From Paragordius varius (taxonomy: Eukaryota > Nematomorpha): a DNA stretch of 64,000 nucleotides. A program made the position numbers and the translations under genes. Positions 22,901 to 36,300 of this stretch are shown here, in pieces; the first letter of the stretch is position 1; every line of letters begins with the position of its first letter. Below the pieces are notes generated by a model that made no database searches, was not told the origin of the DNA, and saw nothing but the letters and a program-made list of their open reading frames with translations. The DNA is taken from contig OZ176058.1 in NCBI GenBank assembly GCA_964247055.1, positions 2,790,001 to 2,854,000 on the forward strand. The letters run 5' to 3'.

Positions 22901-25900
22901 ATATAATTTAATACTATTAACTTCTGAACATTAAACATTTTTTGTAAACTTCAAGGAATAATTGGGAAAAAACAACAAAATTTTATCAAAAAAAACATGC
23001 ATTTAATTTTTATATTTTGATTTTTACCTAATTAACTTTAATAAATAATTAAATATTAATGGCTTAAATGGACATAGTAAGTATACAGCATCTAAGCAAC
23101 TTATATATCTTAAAAAAATCATTCAAAAAAAACATTTTTTTTTCAATATGCATTAAAAAATAGGAATATATACCCCAATAATAACCCTTACTATAACTTA
23201 TAAATATAACATTTACAGTTTAAATTCACCCTAAAACAATTCAAATTAACCTTTGAACAATTTATCCTAAAATAAATTAGGTTTTTTTAAGATTTAAAAT
23301 TACTTATATTAAATGAAATTTTGTCTATAGTTAAAAAACAATTTTTTTAGGGTGAATTTGAATTGTTCGAGAGTGAATTTTAATTTTAAATGGTATATTA
23401 AATTTGTTTTAACTAAAATCGCTATGATATACAGGTATGCATTTGAATGGTTTCTTATTTCATACTATAGTTGGGAGCAATTTGTAACCCAGTATATATT
23501 ATTTAAAATTGGAATATAAATCAAATAAGTATATAAAAAAAATATTTGATAATTATAAACTTAAATATAAGAAATAATCAAAATTTAATCAATTAAGGTA
23601 TATATATATATATATTTGAAAAATCCTATAACCAATTAATAATTACAAATTTAAACAATACTGCGTGCATTTTAATGGTTGTTTATTTTACACTTAGTAG
23701 AAGGGAATTTGTAACACACAGTAGTGTATGGAAAAAACAACAAAATGTTCAATAAACAATTATATCCTTTCTTTTTTCCCATACACTCCTGTGCTGTAAA
23801 TTGCCCGACTATAGTATAAAATAAGCAACCATTAAATGCATACTGTAATAAAAAGTATATAGAAGATATATTTTAATAACTCTAAAGTAGTGGATATATA
23901 TCAGTCTCAGGATTTATAATTGTATCCTTTTTAATCTAATAACAAAATAAAAAGCATAATTGGTAATTGTTTAATAGAAGATTAAAGGAAAATTTTAAAA
24001 GATAATTATGTATTGAGTTTCGAAATTATTTTAAAAATCCTACTTAAATTTTAGAGATCTTGTCAATAAATATTAAATTAATATACCGACATCATGATTA
24101 AAATATTAAATTTATTTAGTGAAACCATAAAAGAAAAAAATAAAGCTTATATATGTACTTTTGTAATTAATTATGTATTATAAAAAAAAATTTAAATATT
24201 TTTTTATAAAAATAAAAATTACTCGAATCTATAGACATGGTATTAGTTCCCTCCATTATATTTGCTCCATCTTTAACCGCCGTAATCATATGGTCTTTTT
24301 TAAAGCTGTTTTCATCTGGATTATAAAAACCAGGAAGGTTAATTTCACAATTTGGTTCGTGTTTTGGTTTTTTACTAAAATATATATAGATAAAACAAAA
24401 TGTAAAAATATAAAAAGACAAATATTAAAATATAGCCATTTTTTAAAGTTAATTTTTACTACATACATAAACGATATTAAAATACCATTATTATATATAA
24501 ATATATATATACACCATTTACAATTAAAAATCACCCTTGAACAATTCAAATTCACCCTCAAACAATTAAAATTCACCCTCAAATAAATAATGTTTCTTAA
24601 TTAAAAATTTTTTTTAATTATAATTATAATTAAACTGAAAAAATAGTAAACTATGTTATAAAGATATATATTTAATATTAATAATGAGTTATTTAGTTCC
24701 TTATTTATTTTTAGAGTGTTAAATTGTTAAAGAATAAATTTAAATTGTTTAAAGGTGAGTTTAAACTGTAAATGGTATGCTATATATAATATATATATAT
24801 ATATATATTATATATATTATCTAATGTTTTGTAAACCAAAACGATTATCAGTTATAATTTACAGTATGATGCTGGTTTATAAATAAATATATGGTTGTCT
24901 TGTTGTTTTTACATTTAATTTCTATCTTAAAACCCAAAACTAAGAATCATAACTCAAATAAATTCAAGATTCAAAAAGTATGGTTGTTTTTTGATGAATA
25001 TGGTTAGCTTTTATAGTGATTTGTAGTTTTTTAAAAATATGTAAAATAATTTATACTTTACGCTATTATTATTTTATTAGGTTATCAAGTAAAAATTTTT
25101 TAAACACTTTTAAAAGATATAAGTTATATTATTAATTATTTAATATTTTATAAATTTTTGGTTAATAAGATAGCTTAATTTTTTAATCAAAAAGATATGT
25201 TAGAACAATTAAGGAAAAAAATTAGGATTGTCTTTCACTTTACCACTAGGTAGTTTTGTAAATATATGTAATAAAATTTTTAAAATCAAAATTATTTTAA
25301 AATTAAAACGTGAAAAAAAAAGTCTATAAGTTTAAAGGATAGCCAAATTTATCTTTTATATTAAAATGAATTTAAAGTTTTTTTTTATAATTAATTAATG
25401 CGTTTAATAATTATTATAAGTACAGAATAAATGTTATAGACTAGATGTAAAAAGATAAAAAAACAATGTATATTAATTTATAGGGATTGTCATATACCCT
25501 TTTTAACATAAATTTAATCAAAAAATCATATTTCAAATATTTGTATCAAATATATTTTTTAAATATGATAATATATGATTGTCTTTTAACATATGTGTAA
25601 ATGTATAATTTCATACTGCTGTAATTGAATAATGAAAGATGGCTGGTTTTTAACTCCGTTTTCTACGGATCCGTCTGGTAAGTTGCGTTGATTTTGTTGG
25701 TGATTATATATGTGATATGCAAGAGCTAAAACTTTAATATCCGTAGCAGAAAGAACAAAAATATCTCCAGTCCTTTTTGCAATTTGTAAAACTAAATAAA
25801 TGATAAACAAAACCATAAAAATTAAAATTATGCAAAAAAATTAATCTAAGATAAATATTTTTTTAAAGACAACCCAAATTTAAAACCTTCATTTTTTACA

Positions 25901-27180
25901 TTCATATTGTCTTTTTGTTTCCAAGTACTATTGAAATTATACATAATCTAAAAGACAAATATTTTTTACATATAAAAACAAAGGAATATTTCTAAAACCC
26001 TCATTTTTTTAATATATATTTATTTAAATATATTTGAAATCAGTTTACGATTCTCATTTCGCCCAAAACAATGGTTATTTTTAAAAAAATCAAAATTTAA
26101 AATGATTGTCTTTGAAAATTTGTATTTTGAATGAAAATACTTAAAGGTAATTATTTAAGATAAAGGACAAACAATATAATTTTATTTTTTCATTTTCTAT
26201 ATACAACTATTTATATTACACTAAATTATATAATAAGTATTTATTAATTTGCATTTCTCCTTAATTACCCAAAAAAATCAAAATGAAATATGGTTGTAAT
26301 ATAGAAATAATAAATTCCTTTTTTATTTTTTTTTCTGTATAATTTATTTTTTTTTAAACAAAATAAAAATAAAAGCAAATCTTCTTAACAAAATTAAATC
26401 ATAATTTTTATATACGTTTATTTTTATGATTATATCTCTTTATTCCAATTTACATTATATAATTGCTTATATTATCCAATTTAAATTTCAAATTCCCATT
26501 ATGTAACCCCAAAACGTGATGAGTTATTGTTAAAAAAATAAAAAGTTAATATGGTTGTTTTAAAAATATAAATTTGTATTTTAGTTTTTGAGTTTAGTCT
26601 GTATAATTTTCATGTTGACTCTAATTTTTTTTTATAAAAAAATATTAAATATATAACCCATGATTATTGCAAAATAAAAAAAATGTAAATTGGTAATATA
26701 CTTAAAACATAATGATGTATAATTTATGTATGAAATAAAAATTAAAAGCGTGATTAAAATATTTGCATATTTTAAAAAACTCAATTTTGCGCGTCAAAAC
26801 ACTAAAATACAATTTTAAAATTGACATAAGATTAAAAATTCAAAATTAAAAATATTCGTCTTTTAGTTTCTACGTTTTAATTCGATAAAAATATTTTTAA
26901 TCCAAAAAAACTATAAAATACCTTGTTTTATATCAGATATTTCGGGTTCTTGCACGTGTATTTCACAAGGTAAATTTGCCACAAAATCTCGACTGGTTTC
27001 ATCTCTAATTTCATTTAAAACTTCTGGTATCGTAACGACATAATCGGTTAATTCCTAAAAAGTGTGATTTATTAGTTTATAAATTTTGAATAAAATTAAG
27101 TATTTAAAAGTTACATATAGGGGGTATCGTAGCAAAATTGCACTGGTATCGATAACTAAAGTTGAAATTTTTTCTTTCAT
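19910..27180 (-). CDS. NOB1: NOB1 endoribonuclease (PIN domain and zinc ribbon), 9 exons, 505 aa
   Basis: Exons are 27180-27115, 27054-26922, 25791-25617, 24374-24223, 22813-22400, 21713-21625, 21176-21076, 20783-20591 and 20104-19910; they sum to 506 codons with stop and all phases agree. NOB1 cuts the 3' end of 18S rRNA in late 40S precursors. The PIN domain shows acidic residues at LVIDTSA (D11), EVLNEIRDE (E33/E37), RTGD (D76) and SATD (D84). An acidic, Asn-rich linker contains AAWISPDSLN, the counterpart of the family motif GWITPSN, and then CMTDDFAMQNILLSLGI, matching the conserved segment before the zinc ribbon. The ribbon has C372 and C375 (CKAC) and C384 and C387 (CPHC). The tail after RGTK diverges from the usual SLP-PKGGKH sequence, so the last exon is the least certain part; its acceptor TTTAG and phase 0 fit, and its stop TGA lies at 19912-19910. 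Confidence 0.9.
23660..23845. mobile_element. TIR element (MITE), CAGTATACAT family, copy 2
   Basis: Same architecture as the 468-649 element, more diverged at the left tip; the right end reads AAATGCATACTG followed by TA. It lies in NOB1 intron 4. A partial third copy of the left arm is visible at about 23430-23500. Confidence 0.75.
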
Positions 27181-27309
27181 TGGGTTAACAATACGAAGAA
27201 AAAGCAAACATGCTAAACCGTTGTGTAAAATGTGAAGTATTTGTCTTTATTTTCTTGTGTATATAAAGTCGTTTCATTTGTTCATTAATTTAAAGATTAA
27301 AATAGCGCA

Positions 27310-30300
27310 AAATCTCTTTTGAGCTTAATATACCGTTTTACCATAAAAGGCGTCGAATTATGGGGAGCGCTTAGAGCTGCTCTCTCGGTAAAGGCTATCT
27401 TCGCAATTCATATAAAAAATTATTCATTCTCCATGGTTTTCGTCAAACTTGGAAGAAATAAACTTTTAACATATATAATGAGATCCAGAATTAATTTGAT
27501 CAAAATCCAAAACTAAAATTTTCATTTATTAAAAAATATATAGCAGAAACAATATTTAGGCAAATTAAGACATTCAAAGATACTTAGGACCCCTTGAATT
27601 TTTATGCTCTCTTTTTAGTGAGGCCTAATCACCTCTTTTTAGCAAAGTTTGATTCTTTCACATTTTTTAAAAAATTTGCACTTATTTCAAAATGCAGAAG
27701 TATTAAAATCGGATTCAATTTTTGATGAAACCATAGCACAACGAAATACCATTAAACTGTACAATAAATTCATTTTTATTTAAACCAAAATTACGCATTT
27801 ATTTATTCATCATTCAAAAAATTGTTGCAACTAAATTATATGTAGGAGTCAGAAGACACCCACCGCCCTTGGAGCTGCTCTTTTAGTAACGGCATGGAAA
27901 AGGCTTTTTAGCGTTCTCATAATTAGAATTTATTAACATTCAATGTGAAAAAGACATACAGCTTTTTAAAAAATCCTTAAAAAACTAAATATATGTCCTA
28001 AACACTGTCTCCACCAAAAATAACCTAAAAAATATTTTATGCTAGCAAAATGTATTAGGATCATCATGGTGCTTTTGGTTTTGCCCCTACCAGTGATTTA
28101 AGAAAGTTATTTACATTTTGATGGTAAGTGCTCAATAGAATGTAAAAAAATCTGCGCGTTTGAATTACCATAAAGTACATAAAAAAACAATATTCTGAAA
28201 AAATTAATTTTTAGACTCCTGGCCCAATTTTCTATCTAACATGAGCTAGTCCTCTCAAAATAAATGCAAAAATGCGGGGTTTGCGCGATAAACTTGAAAT
28301 ATTTTTTAAAAAATTTCCAATTTTTTAAAAATAGCAAAATTTTGTTGAAACTTTATGGGATTTTGAGTCACGACTGAAACGGTAAAAGAACGCTTTAAGA
28401 TATTAAAAACACTTTTATATATTGCAATGATGCTAATTACATCATTTCAGAATTTCGATACAAATTTGTCCATCTCTAAATATGTCAAAAATAAACTGTT
28501 TTTTTATAGCAAACACCTCTAAATCTGAATCGACAGAAATGTTTAGCATCATTAAATTATTTAGAAAGGTCTTATAATAATATCTAAAAACGTTTATATA
28601 CCGTTATCATCATGCCTAAAATAGTACGAACGCTTTAACAAAATTTTGGTAAAATTAAATTTTAAAAGTATGCATTTTACAAAAATATTTGTTGATATCA
28701 AAATTTAGCATCTATTTATAATTGTCAGACGATTCCGACATTTTTTTAGGAGGTTTAGTTCGTTTTAATAGGGAATTGAGAAATTTTCGGAGCTACATCT
28801 TTTGCTTTTAATTAGTACTTTATGATATATTTTAGTGAAATATTTTGGAATAAAGCCTCTAGCATTCTCCAAAATTATATTAAAAAAACCGTCCCCCAAT
28901 TTGGCTATCTTCAGATATGAACTTTTCAAAAAAGTTTAAATAAACTTTCTTAAATCACTCGTAAAGGCCTAATCAAACATAATCATGATACACACAGAGT
29001 AATATTTTTATACCCCCTGGTTTTTGTTGTATAAAGATAATGAAACCCAATGATCCCAGATATTCAATATAACTTGAAATAATTAACAAAAACTTGCAAT
29101 AATCATTCCATAGATAAATATTTAAATAAGCTACTTGGGACCTCAAGTTTTTAAAACTACTTTCTGCGGCCTGGGAACCGCTATTTAAGTAAAAATCAAA
29201 AGGGCTTAACCATTTATTCTATTTAGAAAATTCCTTGAAAAACTAGATTCAAAATGCAGAAATCGCAAAAAAGGGTTATCTAACTCCAAATTAAATCAAT
29301 AATTTACCTTGTAAAAAGGCCATTTATTTTCTACGGATTTGACATATTAAAAACTAAGTTTGTGTTTTAAGTAAAATGCAAATTTTGAACAGAATAATAA
29401 AATTTTTATAGATATTTCATTTATATAATTACAACAAACTTTCATTTATTTGTAATAATATGTTTGAAAAATCCTTGCAGAATTAAAATTTAAAGACACT
29501 CCAAGGGTCTGAAAAGCACCATCGGCAGCCTTTATTGCAGATATGTCAATTTAACCTTTATTTTTAAAAACCCCTTCCACGGTTTTGACATAAGAAGAGC
29601 TAAGTTTTTGTTTTTAAATTACAATGAAATTCCATAATAATTCCTGTAAATAACCAACCATTTCATTTTTACTTTTAGAACTTTTTTTTCGAATTTTCTT
29701 ATTTTTTCTACTGTTGTGCTATACAAAAATTAAATAATTTAAGACACTCCAAAGATGTAAGGATTAGCAGCTCCTAAACTGTTCTCTTTCCAATTACGGC
29801 CTGTAAACCGCTATTTAAGTTAAATATAACCAAAAAGTTACCATTTATCCTCCCAGTTTTTTTATAAAAAATCATTAACACTAAATTCAAAATGCAGAAC
29901 TTCAAAAAGGGAGATATCTAACTATAAATTAAACAAAAATTTTATACTTTTATTACAGCATAAATCAATCAAACTTAAATAATTTATTTTTTATAAAACT
30001 CAAATATATTTCATTTACATAGTGGTTCAAAAATTGGAAAACCAAATTTTAGGTTTCAGGGGTCTAAGGACATCCGTCGGTAGTAAAAGCTGCTCTATTT
30101 CATGGGGTAGAAACCTTTTTATAGCGAATATTTATTCATAAAATCAACCATTTATTCATCTACATTTTTGAAAAAAAAACCTTGGAGAACGTAATTCAAA
30201 ATGCAGGAGTCTCAATATTAAGCGATTCAACTTTAAATAAAACCAATAATACTACCATTTTTAGCGCAACACAATTCAATCAAACTTAAAATAATCATAA

Positions 30301-30389
30301 AATTTATTTATTCATTTATTTTAAAACGAATCTTCTCATTTATTTCACATTTTAAGGTTTCGCAAAAAAAATCCTTGCAGAACTAAATT
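27310..30389 (-). repeat. Decayed copies of eIF2 beta exon 9 3' end beyond the stop codon
   Basis: Between the eIF2 beta stop and the NOB1 start there is no other gene. Copies of the coding end of exon 9 (region encoding [13 protein letters not shown] and the following bases) recur in the same orientation at about 30050-30125, 29740-29825, 29485-29545, 29135-29195, 27848-27915 and 27310-27400, joined by a shared stretch with ATCCTTGCAGAACTAAATTT. A long dispersed repeat (28030-28990, related to 9000-9900 and 48560-48900) is inserted in the middle. Confidence 0.75.
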
Positions 30390-33300
30390 TTAAGTTCCAG
30401 GGGTCTGAGGACCCCCGCCGGCAGCTCTTAAAGCTGCCCTCTTTCCCGTTACAGCTTGGAATCCACTTTTTATAGCGGCCACCGAACATCGGGAATTACA
30501 GCGTTCACATTGCAAGAAACTCAGGCGGGTGTCTTTCTGTAGTATGGTATCTGGACTATGACAGGTGTGACAAGTAACGTATTCTTCTACAAAAGTTGAA
30601 AATAAAGGTTTTAAAAAGTTGATTTTAATTTAAATGAAAATGAGAAAAAAATTAGATTAAGATATTTTAAATATATGATATAAAAAATATGCAATAAAAA
30701 ATATACAGTTAATTATAAAAGGCATGACTTGGAAATAAAAAAATCAAATATTTCTCAATAAAATCATACTTTTTAATTCTTTAGTTTTCCCAAATAAAAT
30801 AAATAACGTGTTTTGAGAATTTACATTAAATTATTTTGCTATTCAAAATAATAAATTACATACCATTTACAATTCAAGTTAACTCTCAAACAATCCGAAT
30901 TCACACTCGAACAATTCGAATTTACCCTTTAACAATGTTAAATTTAAAGATATTCAAAAATTAAAGTTAAGATAAAATTTTATAAAAATAAAATAGTTGT
31001 TTTAAAAAAGAGAATTTCGAATGAAATAAGCAAAACATTTGGGATAATATTTTAAAAGATATAAAAAAAATCAATATAGAATAACGTCAAGACTAAGGTA
31101 GGACGGGTAACGTATTCTTCTACAAAAGTAATATAAATTTATTTAAAGAGAAATGAAAATTAAAAAAAAATATTTTATATTGATTCTATAATTTTAATTT
31201 AAAAAAATATTCAATTTGTTTTGTCTTTCAAATAAAATAGTATCTTTGACTATGAAACTTGTGACAATCACGTATTCTTATATAAAAAAATAAATTTAAG
31301 ATTTAGATTAGGATGTTTTTATAATATAATATAAAAAATATGCAATAAAAATTAAAATTAGAATAAGCATGACATGGAAATAAAAAATCAAATATTTCTC
31401 AATAGAATCATACTTTTTAATTCTTTATTTTTCCCAAATAAAAAAATAACGTGTGTTGAGAATAAACACTAAATTATTTTTCTATTCAAAATAATAAATT
31501 ATATACCATTTACAATTCAAGTTAACCCTCAAACAATCCGAATTAACACTCGAACAATTCGAATTTACCCTTTAACAATGTTAAATTTAAAGAAATATTT
31601 AAAAATTAAAGTTAAGATAAAGTTTATAAAAATATATAGTTTATTTAAAAAAGTAGAATTTCGAATGAAATATGTAAAACTAAAGAATATAAAAAAATCA
31701 ATATAGAATAATGTCGAGACTAAGGTAGGACGGGTAACGTATTAGTCTACGAAAAGAAATATAAATTTATTTAAAGAGAAATGAAAATTAAAAAAATGTT
31801 TTTATATTGATTCTATAATTTAAATTTAAAAAAATATTCAATTTGTTTTGTCTTTCAAATAAAATAGTATCCTGACTATGAAACTTGTGACAACTACGTA
31901 TTCGTATATAAAAAAATAAATTTAAAATTTGGATCAGATGTTTTGAAAATATATATTAAAATGTATACAGTAAAAATTAGACATGACTCAAAAATATAAA
32001 ATCAGTATTTATCAAAAAAAATCACAATTTTATAGTCCTTATTTTTCCCAAATAAAATAAATATAATAGAGTGTATTCAAAATATACATTATTTCGCTAT
32101 CTAATAAGTTATATTAAATATCAAAATTTGACAAGTATGGTTGTATTTTCAAAAAAATATTTGTCTATACAAAATTTATGTTTTGTCCGTAAATTTCATT
32201 TTTTATACAGACAAAACAATATAAAATATAATTTTAAAAATGTAAGCCTCTAAAAATGAGTAATAGATATGTAAATTGGTAACACTCTTGTTTATAATTG
32301 TAATTATGTGGTTTATATGGCAAATAGGGTTAAAAAAATATGGTTGTTAACTTTTTAATAAAAAAGGAGGTTAAAAATATGGAATTTACTACAATATCTA
32401 TTTTTAAATCTAATTTGAACTGTAGGACGGTATTTAAAATAAAAAAATAATAATAAATAAAAATATTACTTTAATATCAAAAAATAAAAATTATATTATT
32501 AAATAAAATTACTTATATATCGTCGTAAAATGTTCTCAATTTGTTTTTGTTGAAATTTTCCTTTAATTATAAGCTGGTTATTCCCGTCAACGGAACCGCT
32601 AAAAATAAATCAAATACAAAGTAATAAATTTAAAAATAAAAATTCACAAAGAATTATATTATTTAATAATAAAATTTTACAAAAAAATAAAAAAAAATAA
32701 TTATATTTTGAAAAATTTTTTTTTTTAAAAAAGGATATTTAAATTAAATTTTTACGAGTTTAATTAAAAATTAATTTTTTTATTTAAATCGGTAAATTAA
32801 CTAAGAATATATTATCGCACAAGCAAAATTATTTAAATAAGTAGAAAACTTTAACTTAATATTATATTATATATATTATTTATAAAAAATTATAAATTTA
32901 TTAAAATAATTGCATATTAATATAAATATATAAAAATTAAAGATAAAATATTTTTTACCTTGTCCCTAATTCAGCCAATAAAAAAGCCAACAGGTGTTTA
33001 GGTTGCCTATGAAGCCTAAAATATAAAATTATAGGAAAAATAAATTTTTGTAAAAAAATAATTTTTACAAAAAAAATAAATTAAAATTTATAAACGTTTA
33101 AAAAACCAAAATTTTAAAAAAACTTCTTAAAACGTTAAATAATATTTATAAAGTAATTTGTAAATAATTTCGAAATTTATAATTCTTTATTTAATAAATG
33201 TATCATTTTTCACCTAAAAATTACTTTTATAAAGTTTTATATTCAAAAAGTTAATAATATATATATATATATATACCATTTACAGTTCAAATTCACCCTT

Positions 33301-36300
33301 GAACAATTTAAATTCACCCTAAATGTGTTTTCGAACTTATATACATTATTAATATGTATATCTTTTTATTATTTTGTCAGTATTATTTTAATTTATAACA
33401 AAATTTTTATTTAAAAATATATAAAAATATAGGTAATTTATAATCTTAAAAAACATATATTTTAATTGAAGGTGAATTTGAATTGTTCGAGGGTAAATTA
33501 AATTGTAGGGTGAATTTAAATTGTTTAAGGGTGAATTTGAAAAAAAAATTACTTTTTACCAAAATATGATTTTATAGTTTTTTTACGATTTTCAAAATTT
33601 TACCTACATTAGAGTTTTATTATCCATTTGAGCAAAAAAAATATTTTCGTCTAACAATAAAAACATAAAAAATTTTTTTAAAAAAAATAGTAAATAATTT
33701 TATTAACCTCAAAAATTATCCTAGTTTTGCAGTAATATCTAAATATTACTTTTCTCATACTCATATTAATGGGTGATTAACAAAAAAAGTTTCTTGGTGC
33801 TATCTAGAGTAAATATTTAATAAATTACAAACATTTTTCGCCGAAAAACCTTAAATTTATATCTTTTTTCGCTTTAAAAAAACTTTAAAACTTTATTTAA
33901 TTAGATTCTTTTAAGTTTTTTTATATTTTTTAAAAATTATTCTAATAAACTTTTTCAAAATAAAAGATTCACATATTACGAATATCATGGTAAAGAGACG
34001 ACAAGAAAATTTTGCGAATCCCACAAAAATTATCATTTTTTATACCAAAAACACTGTCAAAACTTAAAATAATTAGATTTTTATAAAATTAACTTTAACT
34101 TTTAGGAAAATCTATAACTTAACACTTAAAATAATAAATTTTTATTTTTTTATTTTTTACATAGCATTTTATAATTATTAGAAAATAAACTTGAAATATT
34201 TTTTTAATTGTAAATACCCAAAATACTTTAACCTTGAAATTTTTTCTCAACCGCTAAAATTATCATTTTTTTCGTCCAAAAATTTTCTTAAAACTTAAAT
34301 TTTTGGAAATAAAACTAAACTAACCTTTTAAAAATTTTTTAACTAATATTTTACAAATATCATGAAAAGTGTTTTTATAATATCAATAATGATTATTACA
34401 GCCAAAAAAATTTATCAAAAATCATCGTGTTTTTTCATCAAAACTAAAAATATATCATTTTAAGTTAAAATATTTACAAAAGTTTAAATATTTCGGATAA
34501 TTTTTACATGGAAAAAAAGTATTTTTTAAGACATTTTACAAATATCATAGAAATTAACAAAGTAAAATTTTCTCAATCTTTAGCTGGTTCAAGAAAATCT
34601 TTCAAAAAATTTTAAAAAAACCTAAAAAGTTAACGTTATTTCGCCAAAAAACTTTCTAAAAACTCAATATTTTAAAAATTTCACATTTCTTATATTTTTT
34701 CTTTTAAATCAAACAGTTAGATTTTTACCTGAAAAAAAAACAGTTTTTTAAATCGTATTCGACTTACATTTTACAAATATCATGGAAATTAACAAATCAA
34801 AATACCTCTAAAAATATATCATTTTAAGCTAAAAAAGCTATAAACTTTTGAGTATTTTAAATTTTTATCTGAAAAAAGTATTTTTTAAATCGAATTCAAC
34901 TTACATTTTACAAATATCATGGAAATTAACAAAGGAAGTTTTTATAGATTTAAATATATATAAACCGTTTTTAGCTAAAACACTCTCTAAAAACTTCAAT
35001 ATTTCTGAAAAATCGCAATTTTAAATGTAAAAATCAAAAATTTAGAAATTAAAAGTTTTAAAAATACTTACATTTTACAAATATCATGGAAATTAACAAA
35101 GGAAAATTTTGTATTTTCAATCTAGAGCTGGTTCAAGATAATCTTTCAAAATTTTTAATAAAAACCTAAAAGGTTAACGTTTTTTCGCCAAAAAACTTTC
35201 TAAACTCAATATTTTAAAATGCAAATTTCTTATATTTTTTAATATAAATAAAATCAAACTTTCAGATTTTTACATAAAAAAGTTTTTTTAATCAACTTTG
35301 ACTTACATTTTACAAATATCATGGAAATTAACAAAGGAGGTTCTTATAGATTTAAATATTCATAAACCGTTTTTAGTTAAAACACTCTCTAAAAAGTCAA
35401 TATTTCTGGAAAAGCTTAATTTTAAACCTAAAAAATCAAAACTTTTAGATTTTTACTTAAAAAAGTTTTTCGACTTACATTTATAAATATCATGGAAATT
35501 ATTAAGTAAAATATTCTCAATCTAGAGCTGGTTCAAGAAAATCCTTCAAAAATATAAAAAAACCTAAAAAGTTAACGTTTTTTCGCCAAAAAACTTTCTA
35601 AAAACTCGGTATTATAAAATTGCAAATTTCTTATGTTTTAAAAAAAAAAAAATCTAAGAAATTTCAGATTTATACATAAAAAACAGTTTTTAAAATCGAA
35701 TTCAACTTACATTTTACAAAATCATGGAAATTAACAAATTAAAAAACCTCCAAAAATATAAGCTTATAAATGTTTAAATATTTCAGATTTTTACCTAAAA
35801 AAACAGTTTTTTTAAATTGATTTCGACTTACATTTTACAAATATTATGGAAATTAACAAAGGAAATTGTATTCTCAATCTTGAGCTGGTTCAAGAAAATC
35901 TTTCAAAAATTTAAAAAAGGACCTAAAAAGTTAACGTTTTTTCTCCAAAAAACTTCTAGAAACTCAATATTTTAAAAATTGCAAATTTCTAAAATGTTTT
36001 AAATAAAAAAAATCTAAGAAATTTCAGATTTTACCTGAAAAAAACAGTTTTTTAAATCGAATTCAACTTACATTTTACAAATATCATGGAAATTAACAAA
36101 TCAAAATACCTCTAAAAATATATCATTTTTAGCTATAAAATCTCAAAAACGTTTAATATTTCAAATTTTTACATGGAAAAAACAGTTTTTTAAAATGAAT
36201 TCGACATACATTTTACAAATATCATGGAAATTAACAAAGGAAGTTTTTATAGATTTAAATATTCATAAACCGTTTTTAGCTAAAACAAAGTCTAATTCAA

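Noticed and set aside
24173-24586. 137-codon plus-strand frame
   Set aside because: It is antisense to NOB1 exon 4 and to the edge of a foldback element; the minus-strand exon has matching splice phases.
27319-27516. 65-codon plus-strand open frame
   Set aside because: It runs antisense across a decayed copy of the eIF2 beta last exon, which explains its better-than-average composition.
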